Origin: CAYPHJ01 sp964410485
GTDB lineage: Bacteria > Desulfobacterota > Binatia > UBA9968
Direction of reading: 5' to 3'
NCBI GenBank assembly: GCA_964410485.1
Contig: CAYPHJ010000128.1
Coordinates: 1-11,580, forward strand
DNA: 11,580 bases
Shown piece by piece: positions 5,792 to 11,580 of this stretch. Numbering within the stretch: the first letter of the stretch is position 1; each line of letters opens with the position of its first letter. The notes under the pieces were generated by a model. That model had not been told where the DNA came from, did not search any database, and saw only the letters and a list, made by a program, of their open reading frames with translations. The translations under genes were made by a program, and so were the position numbers.

Positions 5792-6070
5792 ATGGATCTA
5801 GCCTTGATCTTGCTCGGCGCTATCGCCATGGCTTCGCTGGTTGCCGGATTATTTTTCCTGCGCTTCTGGCGCGATACTCGCGACCATTTGTTTCTTTTCT
5901 TCGCTGTTTCGTTCTTGTTGGAGGGCTTGAATCGTGCCGCTTTGGGACTTAGCGGCGATCCGAACGAAGGGCGGCCATTCTTTTATTTCGTTCGCTTTCT
6001 GTCCTTTCTCCTGATCATCATCGGCATTATTTATAAGAACATCGGCAGGCGCGCGCGAGGAAAGGTTTAG
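5792..6070 (+). CDS. Small three-helix membrane protein, second DUF5985-type paralogue
   Basis: This 92-aa protein has three predicted membrane helices: residues 2-23, 34-51 and 66-86. The loop FLRFWRDTRDHLF joins the first two and NRAALGL follows the second. The C-terminus is basic (KNIGRRARGKV), suggesting a cytoplasmic tail. The helix-loop pattern parallels the preceding 84-aa protein (LLRAYLRSGYKLLL against FLRFWRDTRDHLFL, and LNNALLA against LNRAALG), so the two look like diverged tandem copies that may form a heteromeric complex. I chose the ATG at 5792, with GAGG five bases upstream. An alternative ATG at 5768 would add eight residues and overlap the previous gene by 13 bp. The function is unknown. 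It converges with the hybrid kinase gene that ends at 6148. Confidence 0.75.
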   Translation: MDLALILLGAIAMASLVAGLFFLRFWRDTRDHLFLFFAVSFLLEGLNRAALGLSGDPNEGRPFFYFVRFLSFLLIIIGIIYKNIGRRARGKV

Positions 6071-6072
6071 GT

Positions 6073-6106
6073 TCAGGTTAAGGAATGGATCAGGTTAAGG
6101 AATGGA
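6073..6106. repeat. Perfect 17-bp tandem duplication between convergent genes
   Basis: The unit TCAGGTTAAGGAATGGA occurs twice without a gap, at 6073-6089 and 6090-6106, just after the stop of the second small membrane protein. A TTAACCT at 6136-6142 can pair with AGGTTAA in either copy, but the loop is long (36 nt or more) and there is no T-run, so it does not look like an intrinsic terminator. The 77-bp convergent gap holds nothing else obvious. Confidence 0.75.
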
Positions 6107-6147
6107 CAAAGATGGGGCGAAGGTTTGGCTGGGTTTTAACCTCGGGC

Positions 6148-8277
6148 TTAGCTTATCGAAGGTTTGCTGCTTTTGTCAGGTACGACAGCGTCCAGCGATT
6201 GGCCATCCGTTTTCGCTGCCAGTGCGGCGGCGGGCGCGGGACTCTTGATGGCGGCGGAAATCCGCTCCAGCACGTCGTCCAACTGATAAGGCTTCAGGAT
6301 AATGCCGCACAAATCGCCCTTCGCCACTTCGGATTCTATCGGATGCGCTGCGAAACCGGTGGCAACTATCGCTTTCAGCGAAGGGTTGTTTGCCCGCATC
6401 TTGTGATACGCGTCCCAGCCGTTTAGTTTTGGCAGTCCAATATCCAGAAGTGCCAGCGCAATTTCCTCTTTGTGGCGGAGAAACACTTCCACGGCTTCAA
6501 TTCCATCTCGGGCTATCAGGACTCGATAGCCGTGGCTTTCGAGGAACTTTTGCATCAATTCTAGCTGCCGCTTCTCGTCTTCCACGAGTAGGATCGTTTG
6601 TCCGTCACCGTCCGCAATTCCCTGCGCGCTTTCCCTGAGTTGTGTTTTCCCAGCCGGGTGTGATTCACACCTTGCGACGGGGAAACAGAGTCGAAACGAG
6701 GCGCCACGGCCGGGCGCGGTATCGACATCGATAAAGCCGCTGTGATGGCTGACGATGCCGTACACCACCGCAAGACCGAGACCGGAACCCTGTCCAACTT
6801 CTTTGGTGGTGAAAAAAGGCTCGAAGATGCGGGCCTTAGTGGCGGCGTCCATGCCTGCGCCCGTATCGGTGATCGTCACGGTGGCGTAATGGTCTTCGGT
6901 AGCTTCTTGGAAAACACGGCGCAGCTCGGCCCCCGAGACTGTCGAGGTCTGGATACGGAGCTTGCCCCCGCTGGGCATGGCATCTCGAGCATTAAGACAC
7001 AAATTGAGAACGATCTGGTGGATCTGGTTCGCGTCAGCCAGAACAGTCGGCAAGTCGCCCGACAATTCCCATTCGGTATCGATTCCTTTGGGAAAAGTCT
7101 CACCGAGGAGCACGCGCAGTCTTTCCAATACGGCATTGATCTGGACGGGCTGAAATTGCGTCGGAGTTTTACGTGACATGGCGAGCAACTGCTGGACCAG
7201 CGAGGACCCGCGCTCCACCATTTCAGTGATGACTTCGACGCTCTCGGAAAGCTTATTCGGCTTGTTGGCGTTTTGCAGGATTGACGATGAATAGCCCGAA
7301 ATGACGTTCAAGAGATTGTTGATATCGTGAGCGATGCCGCCGGCAAGAGTTCCTATGCTTTCCAACTTTTGCGCCTGCAGAAGCTGCTCTTGTAATCTTT
7401 CCCGGTCCCGTGTCGTCTTGACCAATTCCGCCGTTTTTTCCGCAAATCGTTTTTCCAGCTCCGCGTTGAGTTTCTGCAATTCCTCCTCCGCTCGCTTTCG
7501 CGCCGTCAGATCGCGAATGATTGCGGAGAATCCCACTAGCTCGCCGTTTTCCTCGGTGAGCGGGGTCATCACTAGATTGGCCCAAAACCGCGAGCCGTCC
7601 TTGCGCGTGCGCCACGCCTCTTCTTCGTATCGCCCTTCCGCAACGGCTTGCCTCAGCGCGGCCGCCGGCCGGCCGACTTGCCGATCCTCGCGAGTGTAGA
7701 AACGGTCGAACGGTTGGACGAGCACCTCGTCCTGACGCCAGCCGCCAATGCGCTCCGCGCCGCGATTCCAGCTCGACACCCGTCCGCCGGGATCGATCGT
7801 GAATACGGCGTAATCTTGTAAACTTTCCACTACCAGTCGAAACCGCTCCTCGGTCTGTCGAATCGCCTGCTGTTTTAGCTGCTCGGTCATGTGAAACAGA
7901 TCAACAAAGACCGACACTTTAGCTTTCAGGACCTGAGGCACGACGGGCTTGAAAAGGTAATCGACCGCGCCGCTGGCGGCGCCGCGAAAAACATCCGCCT
8001 CCAGGGTGTCGATGGCGGAAATGAAAATAATCGGCGTGTAGCGAAAGCGCTCTCGTTGTCTTATGAGGGCCGCCGTCTCGAAACCGTCCATCTCCGGCAG
8101 ACGAATGTCGAGCAAAATCAGCGCGAAGTCCTCACGGAGCAGGTGACGGAGGGCCTCTGTGCCTGTCGCTGCCGTGACGATATTTCGCCCCGGCCCGGCA
8201 AGCAGCGCCTCCATGGCCGTGAGCGTTTTCAGGTCGTCATCAACGACCAGGATGTTCGCTGTAGTCGCGCTGACCAT
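6148..8277 (-). CDS. Hybrid histidine kinase, REC-PAS-HisKA-HATPase-REC
   Basis: This 709-aa soluble hybrid sensor kinase has no membrane segment. An N-terminal receiver spans about 8-130 (acidic D13-D15, phospho-acceptor D57 in LLDIRLPEMDG, K110). A PAS domain spans about 141-258 (WNRGAERIGG, then GFSAIIRDLTARKRAEEEL), followed by a coiled coil at 259-303. The HisKA box is GGIAHDINNLL with H317. The ATPase domain carries N425/N429 in the N box, DTGAGM (471-476), FEPFFTTK (485-492) and GQGSGLGL (495-502). A C-terminal receiver spans about 560-675 (D567, D612, T640, K662). The IAHD-INN form of the H box is NtrB-like. An N-terminal receiver suggests input by phosphotransfer from another kinase. 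The start at 8277 is chosen because translation upstream of it only repeats the other gene in another frame. It overlaps the preceding kinase gene by 38 bp and lacks a strong ribosome site, so translational coupling is likely. Confidence 0.92.
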   Translation of the reverse strand: MVSATTANILVVDDDLKTLTAMEALLAGPGRNIVTAATGTEALRHLLREDFALILLDIRLPEMDGFETAALIRQRERFRYTPIIFISAIDTLEADVFRGAASGAVDYLFKPVVPQVLKAKVSVFVDLFHMTEQLKQQAIRQTEERFRLVVESLQDYAVFTIDPGGRVSSWNRGAERIGGWRQDEVLVQPFDRFYTREDRQVGRPAAALRQAVAEGRYEEEAWRTRKDGSRFWANLVMTPLTEENGELVGFSAIIRDLTARKRAEEELQKLNAELEKRFAEKTAELVKTTRDRERLQEQLLQAQKLESIGTLAGGIAHDINNLLNVISGYSSSILQNANKPNKLSESVEVITEMVERGSSLVQQLLAMSRKTPTQFQPVQINAVLERLRVLLGETFPKGIDTEWELSGDLPTVLADANQIHQIVLNLCLNARDAMPSGGKLRIQTSTVSGAELRRVFQEATEDHYATVTITDTGAGMDAATKARIFEPFFTTKEVGQGSGLGLAVVYGIVSHHSGFIDVDTAPGRGASFRLCFPVARCESHPAGKTQLRESAQGIADGDGQTILLVEDEKRQLELMQKFLESHGYRVLIARDGIEAVEVFLRHKEEIALALLDIGLPKLNGWDAYHKMRANNPSLKAIVATGFAAHPIESEVAKGDLCGIILKPYQLDDVLERISAAIKSPAPAAALAAKTDGQSLDAVVPDKSSKPSIS

Positions 8278-11200
8278 AACCGGCCCTGGGCTCTTTCTGC
8301 TTGCCGAACAGCCAGATGCGCAAGAGGGCAAGCAACTCTTCGCTGTTGACGGGCTTTGCAATGTAGTCGGAGGCCCCGGCCTCGAGACATTTTTCGCGAT
8401 CGCCTTTCATGGCTTTCGCCGTGAGGGCGATAATCGGGAGGAGGTGGTGGTTGGGATGGCGCCGGATCTGGCGCATGGTCTCATAGCCATCCATCTCAGG
8501 CATCATAATATCCATGAGAACTGCGTCGATATCGTCATCCCGATCGAGCAGGGAAATGGCTTCTCGACCGGTTTCAGCGCTGACGACTCGAAGCCCGTGG
8601 CGCTCAAGAAGGCTCGTCAAGGCAAAAATGTTGCGTAGATCGTCATCGACAACCAGCACTTTCTTCTGTCTTAGCGCTTCATCGCTGTGGCGCAATCGCT
8701 CGAGCATCTGCTGTTTCGCCGGCGGAAATTCCGATGTCACCAAATGGAGAAAAAGAGACGTTTCGTCCAGGAGCCTCTCGGGAGATTCTACGCCCTTCAA
8801 CACGACGCTTTCCGCCATGCGCGACAGTTGCGCTTCGTCCTCGTGCGACAATTCTCTGCCCGTGAAGACAACGATTGGCAACTCTCGGAGCTCCGGCCGC
8901 TGGCGCACGCGCTCCAGCAACTCAAAGCCGGAGATGTCCGGCAGCTTGAGATCGAGTACCATACAATCAAATTGATTGGCGAGCAAAGCATCCCATGCTT
9001 CGCCGCCGCTCCCGGCGCTGACGATGTCGAGCTGCTGATGGCGCAGTAACTCGATAATGCCTTGCCGCTCCAGTTCGTTGTCTTCGACGATCAATAACCG
9101 CTTTCGCTGCGCGCGCGCGTAATCGAGGACCCGGTCCAGTGCTCTATGCAAATCCTTCGGGGTCGCCGGTTTGATCAAGTAGGAGAACGCTCCCCGTCCG
9201 ATTCCGTGCATCCGTTCTTCTTCGACGCTGATGATTTGGACCGGGATGTGCCGTGTGGCCGTGTCTTGTTTGAGATGGCTCAAAACGGTCCAGCCGAGCA
9301 TGTCCGGTAGAAAAATATCCAGAATAATGGCCGCGGGGCTGAACTCGCGCGCCAGCGTGCGGGCAATCGAACCCTGCGTCGTGACGACTCCCTTGAGGTT
9401 GCGGCTGTGCACCAGCTCTAACAAGAGCCGGGCGAACTGCGGATCATCCTCGACAATGAGGACAACGGCATCTCCCGGCATGATCGACTCGCGGTCATCG
9501 GGAACTTCCATCGGTTTTGCCGCCTGCTTCACGATTAAGGGGGCCGGACTGAGCCGTCCAATCTTAATTGCGGCCGGAGTGGAGCCTGTGCCAAAGAAAT
9601 TCTCCGGCAGATACAGAGTAAAGCTGCTGCCGTGGTTGGGCGCGCTGACCAGCCGAATCTCACCGCCCAAAAGCGCCGCCAGTTCACGGCTAATGGCAAG
9701 ACCCAGGCCCGTGCCGCCGTAGCGCCGGCTCGTGCCCGCATCTGCTTGATGGAACGCCTCGAAAATAATCTTCTGTTTTTCCACTGGGATGCCGATGCCT
9801 GTATCGGTGACCTCAAAGGCGATGACCCGCGCCGCGCTGTTGAGCACGGGATGGTCGATGCTCCAGCCGTTGGGCGCCACGCGCATGCGCAAGGTAACCT
9901 CGCCTTGGGTTGTAAACTTGAAAGCGTTGGAGAGCAAGTTTTTTAAAACCTGCTGGAGACGTTTCACGTCAGTGTTCATGCTGCGCGGCAACTCAGGGTC
10001 CGCTTCGATCTTGAGCGTCAGGTGTTTTACCTCCGCAACGTGCCGAAAACTCCGCTCGACCGCTTCCCTGACCTTGACGAACTGCACTTCTTCGGGTTCA
10101 ACTGTCACCGTGCCGGATTCGATTTTGGACAAATCGAGAATGTCGCTGATCAGATTGAGCAGATCCGCGCCCGAGGCATGGATGTTCTTCGAAAATTCGA
10201 CCTGTTTAGGGTTGAGATTGCCCTCGGCATTTTCGCCAAGCTGCTGCGCCAGGATCAAGATTGAGTTCAGTGGAGTGCGCAGCTCATGAGACATGTTGGC
10301 CAGAAACTCCGATTTGTATTTTGAAGCGAGAGCCAATTCGGCGGCTTTCTCCTCCAGCGCGTGCCGCGCTTGCTCGATCTCGTCGTTCTTGCGCTCGACT
10401 TCCGCGTTCTGCTCGGCGAGTTGTTTGGCTTTGTTGGCCAATTCCTCGTTGGTTTGCTGCAGCTCCGCTTGTTGAGCTTGCAACTCGCTCGCGAGTTTCT
10501 GCGACTGCTGCAGCAAACCTTCGGTACGCATCGTCGCTTCAATGGTGTTGAGGACGATACCGATGCTCTCCGTCAGTTGCGCCAAGAAGGTCAAGTGCGT
10601 AGAGGTAAATTCCGCCAGTGAAGCCAACTCGATGACGGCTTTGGTCTGCCCTTCGAACAAAACGGGTAAAACAATCAGGTTGCGCGGCCTCGCCTCACCC
10701 AGGCCAGACGCGATGCGGATGTAATCGGGCGGGAGTCCGGAGAGTAAGATCCGGCGCTTTTCGACGGCGCACTGGCCGATGAGCCCCACGCCGACGGGCA
10801 CTTCCGCTAGCAAGCTTTGACTTTCACCGCGCGCATAGCCCGCCAACATCTTGAGAGACGAACCTCCGTTGCTCCCTTCCATTTGGTAGAAGGCGCCGTA
10901 CTGCGCGTCGACGAGAGAAGCCAATTCGGAGAGGAGCATTTCACCCACTGTTGTCAATTCGCGCTGGCCCTGCATCATGCGGGTGAAGCGGGCCAGATTG
11001 GTCTTGAGCCAATCTTGTTCGGTGTTCTGCTCCGTGGTTCCGCGGAGGTTTCGAATCATGGCGTTGATATTATCCTTTAACTCGGCTACCTCTCCCAGCG
11101 CGTCCACCTGGATTGAGCGCGTGAGATCGCCCTTCGTCACGGCAGTTGCCACATCCGCGATAGCGCGTACTTGCGTGGTGAGATTGGCCGCCAACAGGTT

Positions 11201-11580
11201 GACGTTGTCCGTCAGGTCCTTCCAAATTCCAGCCGCTCCCGGCACGTTTGCTTGTCCCCCCAAACGTCCTTCGACTCCGACTTCACGCGCCACCGTCGTC
11301 ACCTGCTCGGCAAAGATCGCGAGGGTATCGGTCATGTTGTTGATCGTCTCGGCCAATGCCGCTACCTCTCCTTTTGCCTCCACCGTGAGCTTTTCTTTCA
11401 AGCTACCGTTAGCAACCTCGGTCACTACCTTGACGATGCCGCGCACCTGCGCAGTAAGGTTTGCAGCCATGACATTGACGTTATCCGTCAAGTCCTTCCA
11501 TGTCCCAGCCGCCCCCGGCACCAGCGCTTGCCCGCCGAGCTTGCCTTCCGTGCCGACCTCGCGCGCCACGCGCGTCACCT
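8240..11580 (-). CDS. Multi-HAMP hybrid histidine kinase with three receivers (5' truncated by window)
   Basis: At least 1112 aa of a very large hybrid kinase are visible; the frame is open to the window edge, so the N-terminus is missing. The codon at 11578 is GTG, an internal valine of a repeat, not the start. Visible residues 1-184 hold two 92-residue HAMP-type units (VAREVG-x-EG-x-LGGQA, then W-KDLTDNVN). A GAF domain lies at about 205-345, a coiled coil at about 352-420, and the HisKA box MSHELRTPLN with H431. The ATPase domain carries DTGIGI (592-597), FEAFHQ (606-611) and GGTGLGL (621-627). Three receivers follow, with D754, D876 and D1023 as phospho-acceptors; K803 and K1075 lie in KP motifs, while the second has K928-G. 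This architecture is common among stacked-HAMP (Nik1-like) kinases. Any membrane segment would be in the missing part. Its stop lies inside the next kinase gene. Confidence 0.92.
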   Translation of the reverse strand, partial: VTRVAREVGTEGKLGGQALVPGAAGTWKDLTDNVNVMAANLTAQVRGIVKVVTEVANGSLKEKLTVEAKGEVAALAETINNMTDTLAIFAEQVTTVAREVGVEGRLGGQANVPGAAGIWKDLTDNVNLLAANLTTQVRAIADVATAVTKGDLTRSIQVDALGEVAELKDNINAMIRNLRGTTEQNTEQDWLKTNLARFTRMMQGQRELTTVGEMLLSELASLVDAQYGAFYQMEGSNGGSSLKMLAGYARGESQSLLAEVPVGVGLIGQCAVEKRRILLSGLPPDYIRIASGLGEARPRNLIVLPVLFEGQTKAVIELASLAEFTSTHLTFLAQLTESIGIVLNTIEATMRTEGLLQQSQKLASELQAQQAELQQTNEELANKAKQLAEQNAEVERKNDEIEQARHALEEKAAELALASKYKSEFLANMSHELRTPLNSILILAQQLGENAEGNLNPKQVEFSKNIHASGADLLNLISDILDLSKIESGTVTVEPEEVQFVKVREAVERSFRHVAEVKHLTLKIEADPELPRSMNTDVKRLQQVLKNLLSNAFKFTTQGEVTLRMRVAPNGWSIDHPVLNSAARVIAFEVTDTGIGIPVEKQKIIFEAFHQADAGTSRRYGGTGLGLAISRELAALLGGEIRLVSAPNHGSSFTLYLPENFFGTGSTPAAIKIGRLSPAPLIVKQAAKPMEVPDDRESIMPGDAVVLIVEDDPQFARLLLELVHSRNLKGVVTTQGSIARTLAREFSPAAIILDIFLPDMLGWTVLSHLKQDTATRHIPVQIISVEEERMHGIGRGAFSYLIKPATPKDLHRALDRVLDYARAQRKRLLIVEDNELERQGIIELLRHQQLDIVSAGSGGEAWDALLANQFDCMVLDLKLPDISGFELLERVRQRPELRELPIVVFTGRELSHEDEAQLSRMAESVVLKGVESPERLLDETSLFLHLVTSEFPPAKQQMLERLRHSDEALRQKKVLVVDDDLRNIFALTSLLERHGLRVVSAETGREAISLLDRDDDIDAVLMDIMMPEMDGYETMRQIRRHPNHHLLPIIALTAKAMKGDREKCLEAGASDYIAKPVNSEELLALLRIWLFGKQKEPRAGYGQRDYSEHPGR
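11027..11302 (-). repeat. HAMP unit 2 of the tandem 276-bp coding repeat
   Basis: This encodes visible residues 93-184, starting VTTVAREVGVEGRLGGQA. It is a diverged direct copy of the adjacent 276 bases; for example, the DNA around 11210-11304 aligns with 11486-11580 at an exact 276-bp offset. The second half drifts (TKGDLTRSIQVDALGEV) and leads into the GAF linker, as expected for the last unit of the stack. Confidence 0.8.
11303..11578 (-). repeat. HAMP unit 1 (visible) of the tandem 276-bp coding repeat
   Basis: This encodes visible residues 1-92, from VTRVAREVGTEGKLGGQA to the next unit's start. The sequence at the very window edge still matches the repeat consensus (CACCT at 11576-11580 against 11300-11304), which indicates that further units probably continue upstream, outside the window. 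Confidence 0.8.

Noticed and set aside
6076..6142. AGGTTAA/TTAACCT pair considered as a bidirectional terminator
   Set aside because: Arms are only 7 bp, the loop is 36 nt or longer, and no T-run follows on either strand.
8278..8361. 28-residue N-terminal extension of the REC-PAS kinase
   Set aside because: The extension is an out-of-frame reading of the upstream kinase's last receiver, has no receiver-like sequence, and would lengthen the overlap to 122 bp. The ATG at 8277 directly precedes the receiver fold.
9231..9722. 163-codon plus-strand frame inside the multi-HAMP kinase
   Set aside because: It is a low-complexity, Ser/Arg-rich translation antisense to receiver and ATPase domains; a shadow frame.
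11576..11578. GTG at the window edge as the start codon of the multi-HAMP kinase
   Set aside because: It corresponds to an internal valine of the 92-residue repeat (VTRVAREVG matches VTTVAREVG of the next unit), and the repeat similarity continues to base 11580, so the gene extends outside the window.

Overview
The window reads as part of a moderately GC-rich chromosome of an environmental, probably anaerobic or facultative bacterium. It carries a tungsten/molybdenum aldehyde:ferredoxin oxidoreductase-type enzyme, a four-cluster ferredoxin, an NMT1/SsuA-type solute-binding protein, a pair of small DUF5985-type membrane proteins and very large soluble or multi-HAMP hybrid kinases. Together with the intergenic repeat motifs (CTTCGACAGGCTCAGCAT-type and TGTCATTCTGAG-type), this content recalls genomes of Deltaproteobacteria-like, Methylomirabilota/Rokubacteria or Tectomicrobia-like lineages. 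No rRNA or other phylogenetic marker is present, so this placement is a weak inference.

Region 1 (1-4971, all minus strand) is a putative metabolic cassette. In transcription order it holds a cytoplasmic 4x[4Fe-4S] electron-transfer protein (4971-4162), a class II aldolase/adducin-family enzyme with a complete Zn-binding and catalytic set (4043-3315), an aldehyde:ferredoxin oxidoreductase-family tungsto/molybdo-enzyme (3051-1138) and a secreted ABC-type substrate-binding protein (1081-86). The simplest reading is uptake of a small organic molecule, C-C cleavage or retro-aldol/decarboxylation chemistry, and oxidation or reduction of the aldehyde or another carbonyl, with electrons passed through the polyferredoxin. 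The substrate cannot be read from the sequence. The aldolase-AOR gap (3052-3314) contains an inverted pair of repeats, so the four genes may not form one uninterrupted transcript.

Region 2 (4972-6070) starts at a 159-bp divergent intergenic region. It continues on the plus strand with a small predicted winged-helix protein (5131-5523) and two tandem three-helix membrane proteins that resemble each other (5526-5780 and 5792-6070). The tight spacing suggests one operon.

Region 3 (6148-11580, minus strand) converges on region 2 and encodes two hybrid histidine kinases. The upstream one (8240 to beyond the window end, 5' truncated) has tandem HAMP units, GAF, coiled coil, HisKA, HATPase and three receiver domains. 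The downstream one (6148-8277) has REC-PAS-HisKA-HATPase-REC architecture. Their reading frames overlap by 38 bp, which suggests translational coupling. Together they provide two phospho-accepting histidines and five receiver domains, but no output domain or separate HPt is seen in the window.

No tRNA, rRNA, CRISPR array, transposase or phage gene was recognised.
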